Counted from the first letter of the stretch, positions 25,441-35,125 are shown. The stretch: DNA of 64,000 bases from Paraburkholderia sp. ZP32-5 (GCF_021390495.1 NZ_JAJEJP010000001.1:992001-1056000); one strand, 5' to 3'. The notes: a model not told the origin generated them from the sequence alone. Numbers and translations: made by a program.

Positions 25441-28400
25441 GGAGTTGGCTCCTGTAGCCGGTTTCGAATCGCGCCATTTTTTGTGCGGTTTCAGGAGAGA
25501 TGTTCAGCAGGTCGCAGACCTTCTTTTCGGCAAAAGGGATATCCCGCCTGACATATTCCCAGCCGAACTTGTCCTGCATGTAGGAAATCAGCCAGTAGTA
25601 ATGAAACACCAGCATCCTGTGCAAGCTGATGTGGACGCGATGATCGTCTGGCATGGGTGTTGCCCCAGCCGCCGCGAAGGCGCTTTTGAACGTTGATGAC
25701 GCATATACTTCCCGTATGTTCGGCAGATCCCCGTAGTCGCCCGGAAAATGCTGGAGGAGGGAAAACATCCAGAAGTACTGCTGGCAGTGACGGGCCTCGT
25801 GATACAGCGTATCGGCAAACGACCTGAGGCGGTCACCCAAGGAATCCGGCTGGTCTTTAACTTCAACGATGCGCGCAATCTCACTCTCGTTGACAACGAC
25901 AAGCCAGTCTCCCCCTACAAACGCCGCGCTGACATCCTGCCTTAGGCCGTACTGCTCCGCGCGATCTGGACCAATGATCACAATTTTCGGTATAGCATCA
26001 TCACTGTCCGAGGGCGAGGTATAGCTTTGTGGCAATCCAAAGGGACCTGTTCGAAGTGCGTTGTGCAGTGACTGCTTGACCGCGTTTTGAATCGCCGCCT
26101 TGGAGTTGGAAGTTAGCGGCCAGGTAACTCGCGACCAATCAATTCCCTTCAACGCTGCTTTTATCGCAGCCGTATATGCCCTGGTCACCGGGTATTCAAC
26201 GCCTTTGCGCATCGACATGCCCGCCGGCGCATCACTCTCTCGCGCACCGTTGATGAAGTGATGAAACCGCAACCCGAAGTTCATCGGATCACAGGACACG
26301 AATTCAGGTGGCTTGTCTTCTGTCGTTGCGCCCTGACTGGGTGTTGCGGTGAGCTTTCCAGCGACCTTGGCACTGCGCTTTTCAGCGTTGGGCCCGGCGC
26401 CTCTGAATGGCTCATCTGTTTCCCGGATGACAGCCCCTTTACTGAGAGCAATGACCTTGTCTGGCTCACTCGCCGCGAACAGTTCGACTGTCGCGAACCC
26501 GGGCACATTGCTCGTGACCAGACGCGTTTCCCCAAGCGCATTTGTGACACCCCTGATCACCTGACCATCATCCAGCGTGATCCGGTACGGCTGCCCTGCA
26601 AGTGCGAAGCCGGTATCGTGTTCGATCAGCACGTAATGCGCGGCCAGCCGGCCGGGTTTATCAGGTGTCACCGGCGTGCTGACGGGTAGGGCCACCGGCA
26701 CATCTCTCTGATGACTCGCTGCATGGACCCGATGCTCACCCTCTGTATAGACCCGATACCCCTGCGCGTTGATCACCACCTTCGTGGTGCCTGCCTGGAA
26801 CACGATCTCGTTGCTGGCGATCAGATTGATCGAGTCCGTCCTGCTGATGATGCTGACAACACGCTGCGCAATGACCTCGACGTCATCGCTTTGCGCCTCG
26901 ATCAGTACCTTGCCCGCTGCCGCCCTGATCCGGATGCCGAGGTTCTGCGTAAATATCCGCACGCCATTGACCGCCGATGCCAGCAGCGATTTCAGCGCTG
27001 CGATGCTGACATGCTCGCCTGCCGTGAGCGCAACGTGTTCAGCACTCGCCAGATGCGCGCTTTGTGCAGCCGTGATGCCGACACCCGCCGCACTGGCCAA
27101 CACAATGTCCGGCCTCGCGAGTTGTGGAAACGGCGCGCTTTCGTTCGGTACAGCCCCGCGTATCGCATCGTTCTGCGCCCCGATCGCATCCGATACATCG
27201 CCCTGACTGGTCTTCGGTTCCTGCGCCTCATACCGTCGCGCGAGACCGGCAAGACCCTCATGGATATCGCGCGCCTGTGTGAGCCGTGAGACGGCCTCGC
27301 TCAGATCCTTCGCGGGCGCGTTGGCACCGTCGCGTGCATCGCTGGTAATCAGCAAGCCCCGGTTGGCCCGCGCGACACCCCACGCACCGGTCGCCAGTTC
27401 CCACCCTTCGCCGCGCGCCTCCTGCCGGCCGGCTTTACGCACGATGCGCGTGTTGTAGCCGAGCACGAGCCGCGACTGCGCGTGATCGCTGGCGAGCTGG
27501 GCCTGAAGCTGCTTCGGCGTGTCATCCAGCACAAAGTGATTGGACTGGCCGTGATAGCCGCATTCGAGATCGCGGCTGACGATGCCTGAGAGCGCCCGAT
27601 TATCCGGCAGCTTCCAGGGCGGCTGGTTCCATGCGTTGACCATCCGGTCGGAAACGTACGGCTTGTCCGGGTCGTCTTCGTGATAGCTGACGGTGACTTC
27701 CTGACCGGTACGTGGCAGGTAGATCGCGCCGAACCCGTTGCCCTGCCACGGTGATGAAACACGCAGCCAGCAGGTGGCGTTCTCGTCTTTTGGGCCAAGC
27801 CGGTCCCACACGAAGCGGACCTTCACACGCGCATACCCATCGACCCAGACGCGCTGATTTTCAGGGCCGACGACGATGGCCGTTTCGCGGGCGCAGTGCG
27901 GCTTCTTCTTCGGACGGTTCCTGAAGAACGTATTGGCAGGTTGCAGCACGAAACCGGTCACGCAGCGGCGAGGTTCATCGTTCGCTTCCTGGCTGCCAGA
28001 CTCCGTGCTCTGCGCCGGATTACGGATATCAAGCGTCGTCGACACAACCAGATACTCGGCATTGACCTCCCGCTGCGGATGCTCATCGAGCCAGAACGTC
28101 TTCCCCGTTGTCAGCCCGCGCAGATTGCCGCGTCCCTTCAGACGCAGACCACGGCTGCGCATCGCATCGACGCGCACGCTCGCAAGATAGCCGGCTTCGT
28201 CCTGACAGTTATTGGGCGCACCCGACAATCCCGCCGCACCGGCGAGCGGCTGCGAAAAATCACCCCATCCGTGCTGTTCGATGTTGTCGTGCGCGCTGTC
28301 GCTATGGTCCGCAAACCCACCATCGAATTGCGCGGCAGGACGCGTGTAATCGTAATCAGTCAGGCTGACCCTGCCCGCTGTAATACGACGCGAGACCTGG

Positions 28401-29161
28401 AGCTGGTAGATATGATCTTCATCGACGTGATGGCTGTCGGGCGCGCGATAGCGGATCCGGTCGTACACGTTGCAGTGCCTTTTGTGCGAACCGGGTGAAT
28501 CGCACAGCACCAGCGTCATGCCGTCGAAGAGGTAGTAGATGCCCCATTCCCGCCAGATGCGTGTGAGGAAGTCGAAGTCGGATTCCCACATCTGACGCAC
28601 GTAATCGCGCTTGGGATAACTGCTCCCCATACCGGGGCCACCAATCTCCATCACAACCTGCCAGGGATAGTGCACGCTGAGTAGCCGATCGGTGATGTCG
28701 ACGACGCTCGCTTCCTGGAAGATCCGGCTCTCGCGGTTCTTCGTGGCGAGCCACAGCCAGGGGCGCACGGTGAAGCGGTAGTAAGCGCGGCGGGCGTCGG
28801 TGCCGGTCAGCGCGACGTCTGTAATGAGGCCGGAAATCGTACGGCGGCTAATCCCTGCATCAACCACATCGACTGCATCGCCAGACCCCAGCACCTCGCT
28901 GCCAAAAAACCCACCATCCGCAAAATCAATCGAAACATCAACAACCTGCCCGATCAGGTCATCCGGCACAACAAGTTCCTGCGCCTGCCATCGCGACAGC
29001 GTCGGCCTCTCAACCGTCACCACATCAAGCGCATACCGATAGAGCCGACCGAGTGTTTCAGTACCGCGCAGACGCATCGGCGCCAGCACGGGTTGACCGC
29101 CCCAAGTCGGCAGGGCGTCTCCAGAAATACCTAATGTGCGGTGCTGTAATGGTTTGAGCAT
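25304..29161 (-). CDS. vgrG: Evolved type VI secretion tip protein VgrG with C-terminal zincin-like domain
   Basis: The 1285-residue protein contains the VgrG/gp27-gp5 core (residues ~1-520; YVRQMWESDFDFLTRIWREWG, then the OB part with VKVRFVWDR and YLPRTGQEVTVSYHEDDPD). A beta-helical DUF2345 region follows at ~680-820, then a transthyretin-like domain at ~838-905. The C-terminal domain (~960-1285) carries LYHEARHCQQYFW, an HExxH zinc site at residues 1121-1125, and a downstream EEDAY motif (~1242-1246) that could supply the third ligand. The architecture recalls the metallopeptidase-bearing VgrG2b of Pseudomonas aeruginosa. No T6SS structural genes are in the window, so this is an orphan effector island. 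Confidence 0.9.
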   Translation of the reverse strand: MLKPLQHRTLGISGDALPTWGGQPVLAPMRLRGTETLGRLYRYALDVVTVERPTLSRWQAQELVVPDDLIGQVVDVSIDFADGGFFGSEVLGSGDAVDVVDAGISRRTISGLITDVALTGTDARRAYYRFTVRPWLWLATKNRESRIFQEASVVDITDRLLSVHYPWQVVMEIGGPGMGSSYPKRDYVRQMWESDFDFLTRIWREWGIYYLFDGMTLVLCDSPGSHKRHCNVYDRIRYRAPDSHHVDEDHIYQLQVSRRITAGRVSLTDYDYTRPAAQFDGGFADHSDSAHDNIEQHGWGDFSQPLAGAAGLSGAPNNCQDEAGYLASVRVDAMRSRGLRLKGRGNLRGLTTGKTFWLDEHPQREVNAEYLVVSTTLDIRNPAQSTESGSQEANDEPRRCVTGFVLQPANTFFRNRPKKKPHCARETAIVVGPENQRVWVDGYARVKVRFVWDRLGPKDENATCWLRVSSPWQGNGFGAIYLPRTGQEVTVSYHEDDPDKPYVSDRMVNAWNQPPWKLPDNRALSGIVSRDLECGYHGQSNHFVLDDTPKQLQAQLASDHAQSRLVLGYNTRIVRKAGRQEARGEGWELATGAWGVARANRGLLITSDARDGANAPAKDLSEAVSRLTQARDIHEGLAGLARRYEAQEPKTSQGDVSDAIGAQNDAIRGAVPNESAPFPQLARPDIVLASAAGVGITAAQSAHLASAEHVALTAGEHVSIAALKSLLASAVNGVRIFTQNLGIRIRAAAGKVLIEAQSDDVEVIAQRVVSIISRTDSINLIASNEIVFQAGTTKVVINAQGYRVYTEGEHRVHAASHQRDVPVALPVSTPVTPDKPGRLAAHYVLIEHDTGFALAGQPYRITLDDGQVIRGVTNALGETRLVTSNVPGFATVELFAASEPDKVIALSKGAVIRETDEPFRGAGPNAEKRSAKVAGKLTATPSQGATTEDKPPEFVSCDPMNFGLRFHHFINGARESDAPAGMSMRKGVEYPVTRAYTAAIKAALKGIDWSRVTWPLTSNSKAAIQNAVKQSLHNALRTGPFGLPQSYTSPSDSDDAIPKIVIIGPDRAEQYGLRQDVSAAFVGGDWLVVVNESEIARIVEVKDQPDSLGDRLRSFADTLYHEARHCQQYFWMFSLLQHFPGDYGDLPNIREVYASSTFKSAFAAAGATPMPDDHRVHISLHRMLVFHYYWLISYMQDKFGWEYVRRDIPFAEKKVCDLLNISPETAQKMARFETGYRSQLHEEDAYACAEVVQAYWQNANDPLVRNPGTCTAQYVDAIRTIGARS

Positions 29162-29322
29162 GCGTACGTCGCGTAACAGGACGAACGCCAGTATCGAAAG
29201 CGCATGCTCCGCTGTCTATCGGATTTGGACTAAAATTTAGCCCAAGTAAGAAAAACCATGAATTGAGGCACTCGCCCAGTGTGGTCGTGCATTGCATCGA
29301 TGAGTGACCGCGTTTTCAGATA
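29162..29322. other. Leader region of vgrG
   Basis: The 161 bases between the upstream remnant and vgrG hold no gene. No strong Shine-Dalgarno sequence precedes ATG 29161, and no clear promoter boxes were seen. Confidence 0.35.
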
Positions 29323-29562
29323 TCAATCTCTCAGCATGCGCAGCCGCTCGTCGAGCAGTATCGGATCGCGGATAGTGTTTAGCGGCTGCGCGTGCACGCA
29401 GGTTCGCGATTGGTCGGTAAGACGGCGAACGATATCGATCTGTCAGCCGATCCAGGTCTCGGTATTCTCGGCTTCGTGGATAACCAGGACGAAGAACTGA
29501 GCGGGCAGGCGATTGCCGAGGGACATCGCCTTCTGATACGCGGGGACGCGCGCGACACGTGC
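29323..29562 (-). pseudogene. Coding remnant in frame with the upstream membrane-protein gene, one internal TGA
   Basis: Directly after the TGA of the 191-residue gene, the same frame continues with protein-like sequence (VARVPAYQKAMSLGNRLPAQ, FFVLVIHEAENTETWIG), meets a TGA at 29445-29443, and continues (QIDIVRRLTDQSRTC, then TIRDPILLDERLRMLRD) to a final TGA at 29325-29323. Both internal stops fit CGA (Arg) to TGA changes. Either the upstream gene was once ~271 residues long, or this is the tail of a second, lost gene. The family is not recognised. Confidence 0.55.
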
Positions 29563-30138
29563 TCACTTATCAACAACGTAGAAGTGTCCCCCTAACAATT
29601 GAACGACATTCAAGGGCGCCCCATCGAGAATAGGTTCAGCGCGCTCGTTCCAGGCAGGCGAACGTTTGTCAGCCGGCAGCAGAATCTCGTCGGATTGATC
29701 AAAGACGAGGAGTCGCTTGAATCCGATCATGGGGTTGCCGCCCCAATCGAACGATGGCAGGACGTTGCGCTGTTGCCAGACGGTTGACTGTGCTTCCTTG
29801 AGATATTCGTTCTTCTTCAGCACAAAATGTATTTCATTTGAAATCCTGTCGGCCCATGCAGCAGTAGGTAGACAGAGCGCGAGGCACACAGGAAAGGTCA
29901 GAACGGAGAGTGCGCTTCGCCATCTTTTGTGACGGACAGATGCAACAAGTGACCACAACGCGCAAATCAACACAATAGCGACGAATATGCCAAAGGGCAC
30001 GGCCCAGAACGGACAAAGCAGTGAAAAGGCGTAGGCCGCCACAGGCCAACTCATCACGAAGAATACCCACGCAAGGACGAGCATCCCCGTGGCTAAAGGC
30101 CAAACCGCAAGGCGATCCGAAAGGTTTTGAGTTTTCAT
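29563..30138 (-). CDS. Hypothetical membrane protein upstream of vgrG
   Basis: The 191-residue product has two or three N-terminal membrane helices (PLATGMLVLAWVFFVMSW, LICALWSLVASV, VLTFPVCLALCLP) and a soluble C-terminal half ending GGHFYVVDK. The family is not recognised. It lies upstream of vgrG on the same strand, so a link to type VI secretion is possible. The frame stays coding-like after the stop (see the adjacent remnant), so this could be a truncated gene. Confidence 0.55.
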   Translation of the reverse strand: MKTQNLSDRLAVWPLATGMLVLAWVFFVMSWPVAAYAFSLLCPFWAVPFGIFVAIVLICALWSLVASVRHKRWRSALSVLTFPVCLALCLPTAAWADRISNEIHFVLKKNEYLKEAQSTVWQQRNVLPSFDWGGNPMIGFKRLLVFDQSDEILLPADKRSPAWNERAEPILDGAPLNVVQLLGGHFYVVDK

Positions 30139-30638
30139 CGTTGCTGGCTAACGGACTGGATGAAGCGGCGGCTTTGTATGTACGGTTGCACTTTGTTCGG
30201 TACTCGGCGCGATCTTTCACCATTCCGCACAGCGGGCACTCGGAGTCGGAGATTGTGACATTTGATCGATCTACTCTCGCTGAGTTGATTTGAGTCGAGA
30301 TAGCCAAACGTTTAGCAGCGGATACAGCGTTCGGGTCCACGTCGCCGCTAGTCGATTGTCAACGCATCTGCGAGTGATGTTGAAGGCTTTAACGTTTGCC
30401 AGGCACTGTCGTATGTAAAAAACATTATTAGATTAGCAATGTCTTTATAAAAAACTACGATTGACCATGTTTCCAGTCATGATTTATCAGGTAGTCTCTC
30501 GTCTCGCGAATCCGGATTTAATCGCAATACGTTGAGCAATTCCGAAGCAATTCGCGTACAGTCGAAAGAAAATTGAATGAGAATCGTAAATAAAGATATC
30601 GATCTCAAACCACACAAGATTCATCACGGGTGATAACA
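30139..30638. other. AT-rich intergenic region
   Basis: Five hundred bases, notably AT-rich at 30400-30620. A plus-strand frame ending at 30293 (ALYVRLHFVRYSARSFTIP) and a minus-strand frame (SECPLCGMVKDRAEYRTKC) overlap here. Neither has a good start or a recognisable family. No gene is called. Confidence 0.4.
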
Positions 30639-31679
30639 ATGAGAAAACGTGCGCAGCAGCACGCGTTGACGGCATTCGCTCTCTCCATGCTACTTGCTGG
30701 GTGTGGAGGCGGCGGAGGGGGAGGAGGGAATAATCCGCCGGTTTCCTTGTCAGCCGACCAGAAGGCTTCTGAGCAATTCCTGCTTGCGCCGAATGCGTCA
30801 TATCAACTGGAGTGGTCACTGCCACCGGTCGGCGCACCTGTCAGTAACAAGAACTTCCTGGTCGAAACGCATGGATCGATCGCTGCCTCGCCGGCGAGTG
30901 CTGGAAACCAGAAGATGACTGTCAGTTCGCCGAGCCCGGTTTCAAAGACGCTTGGCGTACAGACACAGATTCCGACGCGCGTGCTGGTCAATGGTGCGGT
31001 AGTGGTCGAGTCGTTGACCGTCAATAACGTCAGTTACCAGAACGGCGGTGTTCGCTTTGACCGGATGTCGGCGGACGGGACTACGTCTGTAGAAAGCGTA
31101 TTGCGCTCGGACTATTCGGTTGTACCGCTCGCCGGCACGGTGGCGTCGTCGCCGGCCGACCTCGTACAGTACGGTAACGCGTTGTTCACGAACCCGACGC
31201 TGCTTGATCCTTCGGTGAACTGGCAGTCGGGCGCCGCCTACGTGAAATTTACGGCCACGCTGCTCGGTGACGTCTATTACGTAGATGACTTCTCCGGAGC
31301 GACGACGGGCAACCAGCCGACTCCTGTGGCGACGGGCACGACGATCGCCGCGTTGATGAACGCTGGCGGTATCGTGTCGAATACCGACTCGACGACGTAC
31401 AAATCAACGGACGGTACGACGACGACGGTTGGCGGTGTGACGATCTATGTCGCCAACACGGCGCGTCCGCATCTGGCAACGCCGGAATACCGCACGTATT
31501 ACGAGTTGAACGGTAACGTGTACGTCGGCAGTTGCATGAAGTCGGGAACTGTCGTGGGCGATGTCGGATACACGGTCGCAACCGCAAACTCGATCACGAC
31601 GACCTACGACACGCAGAACTATCAGATCCGCCTGAACGCGGCGGCAATCTCGAGTCTGAACGCGGCGATGAAGTACTGA
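30639..31679 (+). CDS. Hypothetical lipoprotein
   Basis: The 346-residue precursor has a lipobox (ALSMLLAGC) followed by a poly-Gly stretch and NNPPV. The rest is Thr/Ser/Val-rich, beta-like, with two Cys at most, and no family I recognise. It is expected to be anchored in the outer membrane or surface-exposed. ATG 30639 is preferred over the GTG three codons upstream because it gives a normal signal peptide (MRKRAQQHALTAFALSMLLA). A GC-rich hairpin follows the stop. Confidence 0.75.
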   Translation: MRKRAQQHALTAFALSMLLAGCGGGGGGGGNNPPVSLSADQKASEQFLLAPNASYQLEWSLPPVGAPVSNKNFLVETHGSIAASPASAGNQKMTVSSPSPVSKTLGVQTQIPTRVLVNGAVVVESLTVNNVSYQNGGVRFDRMSADGTTSVESVLRSDYSVVPLAGTVASSPADLVQYGNALFTNPTLLDPSVNWQSGAAYVKFTATLLGDVYYVDDFSGATTGNQPTPVATGTTIAALMNAGGIVSNTDSTTYKSTDGTTTTVGGVTIYVANTARPHLATPEYRTYYELNGNVYVGSCMKSGTVVGDVGYTVATANSITTTYDTQNYQIRLNAAAISSLNAAMKY

Positions 31680-31698
31680 TCTTCTTCAATTTCTTCAA

Positions 31699-31729
31699 AC
31701 GGCGCGTCGGCATCTCCACGACGCGCCGT
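31699..31729 (+). terminator. Hairpin after the lipoprotein gene
   Basis: A perfect 11-bp stem (ACGGCGCGTCG / CGACGCGCCGT) with a 9-base loop begins 20 bases after the stop. Only AATTGCTGTTG follows, so termination may be Rho-assisted. Confidence 0.5.
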
Positions 31730-31908
31730 AATTGCTGTTGAGGCGAAAGAAGATTGTTACCACGTTGCCTGCCGGGTCAATGTCCGTTGTTGGACGAACG
31801 GCAAGCTGCTCGATCGGTGTGGATTGACCCACGAAGGCCTTTCGACACAATGTTCTCCCTCGAATCAAACGTATAGTCTCGGATAGATCAACCACCACGC
31901 AACCGGGT

Positions 31909-32208
31909 ATGTCGAAGAAGATACTGTGCGCCCTTGGAATCATCGCGTTGCTAAACGCAGCGGCACATTCGAGCACAATCGTTAGCCAGGATGTACCTCT
32001 TAAATACTGGATCACCGTCAAAACACTTGGAATATTGAGTAGATACAGGCTTAGCGGCGAGATCGTGAACAATCCGGATGCAATTCGATATCAGTTGATT
32101 AACTCGAATTACGAACCAATGTTGATTTATCCGCAGTGTTGTCGCGGCGCAGAAGATGAGCCACCACTAGTTCTGCCCTTCGCGTTCCATGTCCGGGGCA
32201 CGGAATAG
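31909..32208 (+). CDS. Small hypothetical exported protein
   Basis: A 99-residue frame with a plausible signal peptide (MSKKILCALGIIALLNAAAHS|ST) and a short mature part ending in FAFHVRGTE, with a Cys-Cys pair. The family is not recognised. There is no clear ribosome site, and base composition is lower in GC than the core genes. Possibly real accessory gene, possibly chance. Confidence 0.4.
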   Translation: MSKKILCALGIIALLNAAAHSSTIVSQDVPLKYWITVKTLGILSRYRLSGEIVNNPDAIRYQLINSNYEPMLIYPQCCRGAEDEPPLVLPFAFHVRGTE

Positions 32209-32309
32209 GAGTGTTGCGAGTAGTCTGCGAACCGCCTCGGTTGTACATCTCATGAGTGAAGTTCACTAACCGCGACCGCGCTTGTGAAGAAGCACGAACT
32301 GTGTCGCCG

Positions 32310-33116
32310 TTAATGGTTGCCCCCATCCCGCCCCTCCACCAACAATTCCGACGCATGCCGCCGATAGATCCACGTGCTACATGCTGCCGCGATCACCGTT
32401 GCCGGGACGAGGATGACCTCGCGCGTCAGCAGCATCACCGGGCCGGTGCGGCCGTCATCCAGTATCGAGGCCACCAGTCCGCCGAGCATGCCGATCACGA
32501 TGGCGGCACCCGTCACCGAAATCGTCACGCCGAGATATGCCAGCGCGATACGCCCGGAGTGACCGCGCGTGTCGCGCCACGCGGCGCGCCACCTCATGGC
32601 GCCGCCCAGTGCAACGTGGGTGAGAAGCAGGGTGATTCGCAGACGTATCCACGCCCAGGTTAGCAGCAGCATGCAAAGACAGGTTGCGACGACAGGAAAG
32701 AACGGTCCGCGCCAACCTAGCGCGCGTGTAGCGAAACCAAGCACGACCACGATTACCACGGAGCCCACGATAAACGCGAGCATCAAGCCGTAAACCAGGC
32801 CAGCATAGCGCCAGAAATCGCGTCCCACGAACGATCGCAACGTGACGGCCTGATCGCCAAGCAGAATGAAACGCAAGGTCTGAAACACCAGCGCAGTGAC
32901 GATCAGCATGTGTATTACAACAAAGCCGAGCTTCGCAAAACTCACATGGAGCGAGTGTGGATCAGGACCGGCGGCCAGATCGTTTTGCCAGATGCCGATA
33001 AAAAAGAGCACCGCGATCGACGTGACGACGATCAACGGGCTATGCCGCAGCATCCGCAGCCCATCCCGCCACGCTCCTGTTACGCAGCGCTCGAACCCAA
33101 TCTCCTGTTGCCGCAT
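32310..33116 (-). CDS. Multi-pass membrane protein of unknown function
   Basis: The 268-residue product has about six membrane helices: LIVVTSIAVLFFIGIW, KLGFVVIHMLIVTALVFQ, YGLMLAFIVGSVVIVVVLG, FFPVVATCLCMLLLTW, LAYLGVTISVTGAAIVIGML, and VILVPATVIAAACSTWIY. It keeps a conserved start GFERCVTGAWRDGLRML. No known transporter motif was found. A decayed copy lies at 37346-37523. Confidence 0.72.
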   Translation of the reverse strand: MRQQEIGFERCVTGAWRDGLRMLRHSPLIVVTSIAVLFFIGIWQNDLAAGPDPHSLHVSFAKLGFVVIHMLIVTALVFQTLRFILLGDQAVTLRSFVGRDFWRYAGLVYGLMLAFIVGSVVIVVVLGFATRALGWRGPFFPVVATCLCMLLLTWAWIRLRITLLLTHVALGGAMRWRAAWRDTRGHSGRIALAYLGVTISVTGAAIVIGMLGGLVASILDDGRTGPVMLLTREVILVPATVIAAACSTWIYRRHASELLVEGRDGGNH

Positions 33117-33917
33117 TGGCGCCCCCCGATTGTCGTGCTTTTGCTGATTTATTAACGTCTCGTGATACTAGCGCAACGCTGAAGATTCCCTAGCTGGAAT
33201 CTGGCATAGGCGATGCCATAGAGCGTGCTTCCTATTCCGCTCGAACTACCTGACTTCAAGACAGTTCTCAGGTCCAGTCGATCTTCCCTAGCCACGCCCA
33301 ACCGCCATTTACCGATACCCTAAGCGGACATTCGCACACAGACGCCAGCGGCAGATTTTCCGCCGGAAACGGCATGTGGAGTGACTAGTTCGGATTGACG
33401 GCCGAGTATTTGCCCAATGGAGACCATTCCGCGGCTCCTGGTAGCCCAGAGATGGAAATTAAGACCCAAGGGGCACTGACGCGCTGAACCTGCCACGGAA
33501 CGTTCCGGAGAATGTTCACGCAAAGATGCTGCGCGACGAGGTCCTTGAGCTTCGAATCATCGCCTTTGTCTAATGAAGCACCTATAGACGTGGCATCTTC
33601 GAGTCGTGCACATGCGAAGGTGGTCGACGTCGCTTGAACGGTTGAGCCAATTTCCCGCGCCCTCGTAATTGAACTATAGTTCGAATAAAAAAATAGCCAT
33701 CGACTTCGGCCGCGGCGCCATTAAAGTTTTGTCCGCTCCCGCCGTAAGTTGAAATGTGAGGCCGACTCTTATAAACGCGGCGACTTGCTGATCGCGTATG
33801 AACTGGTCGCAGATATCCTGAGACGACGATCGACGTGCGCCGGTTCTGGGCTAAGACGTTCCTCGCACCGCAATCCAACAAATGTATGCATAACAACTCA
33901 ATAACAGGGGACCACCG
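33117..33917. other. Gene-poor region of ~800 bases
   Basis: Both strands contain only short frames without start sites, signal peptides or recognisable domains. Composition is mixed. It may hold eroded genes, but I cannot name one. Confidence 0.4.
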
Positions 33918-34478
33918 ATGTTGAGTAGGACCGTTGTATGCGCGGCGCTAAGCTGCGTTATCACCGCATGTGCGTCAGTCGACGCGGCCAAATATGCTCC
34001 GTCTGTCGATAATCTTCAGACGCTGAAGTCGTCGGGTACAGTCGAAGCACGCATCAAGCCGTTCGATGCGCCTGAGACTAACGAAAATCCCTATCCCGTA
34101 CACCTGCGCGCCGCTCGCATGCACTCACCGGTCGGCGACTCGTTTGGTACGTATTTGTCGAACGCGATGGAGCAGGAATTCGCCGTTGCAGGCGACCTGT
34201 CGCCGAATGCGAAGTTTGAGGTCAGCGGCGTGCTGCTCAAGAACGATATCGACGCGTCAGGCCTGTCGCGCGGAGAAGGGACCATCTCGGCACGGTTTAT
34301 CGTGCGTCGCGGCTCAGACGCCGTCTACGACAGCGTTAAATCCGCGACGGGCAGTTGGGAATCCTCGTTTATGGGCGTCGTTGCCATCAACAACGCAACT
34401 GCCGCATATCCGCAGATCGTACAGACCTTGTTGGCGAAGCTCTACGCCGATCCGGTTTTCATAAAAGCCATTCACTAA
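33918..34478 (+). CDS. Hypothetical lipoprotein
   Basis: A 186-residue precursor with lipobox CVITAC|ASVDAAKY. The mature part is rich in small residues, with VEARIKPFDAPE and ISARFIVRRGSDAVYDS segments. It reads like a periplasmic or outer-membrane lipoprotein of unknown family. A GGGGA site lies ~8 bases before ATG 33918. It is followed at 11 bases by another lipoprotein gene, so the two form an operon. Confidence 0.75.
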   Translation: MLSRTVVCAALSCVITACASVDAAKYAPSVDNLQTLKSSGTVEARIKPFDAPETNENPYPVHLRAARMHSPVGDSFGTYLSNAMEQEFAVAGDLSPNAKFEVSGVLLKNDIDASGLSRGEGTISARFIVRRGSDAVYDSVKSATGSWESSFMGVVAINNATAAYPQIVQTLLAKLYADPVFIKAIH

Positions 34479-34489
34479 AGGGGACATTC

Positions 34490-35125
34490 ATGCACATTCG
34501 TCGATACATTCGCCTCGCCGCCCTGTGCGTCGGCATCAGTCTTTTTGCGGGATGCGCACACAACATCACTATCTCACCCGACGCGGCCTCAATGACGCCG
34601 GAGAAGAAGCCCGATCAAATCGATGCAGCCGTCGGTCTGGTCGTCACCAATGCGATGCGCACGCAAGAAGCCGTGACGCCCGGCGGCGGCGGCGACAAGG
34701 TTGCGTACAAGCCTTATCACGATCTTGAATTTCCGGTCTATCTCGCACTGTCGCAGACGTTCAAAAATGTGGTGAAGCTCGACGAAGCGCCGAACGAAGC
34801 GGCTGCGCGTGCGAAAGGCCTCACATACATCATCACGCCGGAGATTGCGACGAGTTCGTCGTCATCGAGCTTGCTCACGTGGCCACCCACCGACTTTAGT
34901 GTCACGTTGACGTGCACGGTCTCGGATCCGTCCGGAAAGATTATCGCGAAGCCACAAGTCACCGGCAGCGGCCATGCTGAGTTCGATGAGTTCAAGCACA
35001 ACTTCGGGTTATCGGCGGATCGAGCAACGATCGAGGCGGTCAAGAAGTTGCCTGGCGCGATCGAGCAGGCGCTTGGGACGAGTACCGCGCAGAACGGGAC
35101 GGGGGCGCAGCAGGCGGCGCATTGA
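34490..35125 (+). CDS. Hypothetical lipoprotein
   Basis: The 211-residue precursor has signal and lipobox LCVGISLFAGC|AHNITISPD. The rest contains VGLVVTNAMRTQEAVTPGG, YHDLEFPVYLALSQTFKNV and FSVTLTCTVSDPSGK. An AAAGGGGA ribosome site supports ATG 34490; the longer in-frame start is rejected because it removes the signal. Eleven bases separate it from the preceding lipoprotein gene. The pair may form a surface complex. Confidence 0.77.
   Translation: MHIRRYIRLAALCVGISLFAGCAHNITISPDAASMTPEKKPDQIDAAVGLVVTNAMRTQEAVTPGGGGDKVAYKPYHDLEFPVYLALSQTFKNVVKLDEAPNEAAARAKGLTYIITPEIATSSSSSSLLTWPPTDFSVTLTCTVSDPSGKIIAKPQVTGSGHAEFDEFKHNFGLSADRATIEAVKKLPGAIEQALGTSTAQNGTGAQQAAH

Noticed and set aside
23925..29161. 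A complete type VI secretion gene cluster
   Set aside because: Only vgrG and possible effector-associated genes are present. No tssB, tssC, hcp, clpV or membrane-complex genes were found in the window.
29834..30340. Minus-strand frame of 168 codons with a CPLC motif
   Set aside because: It overlaps the better-supported 191-residue membrane-protein gene in another frame, and its second half is clearly out-of-frame sequence.
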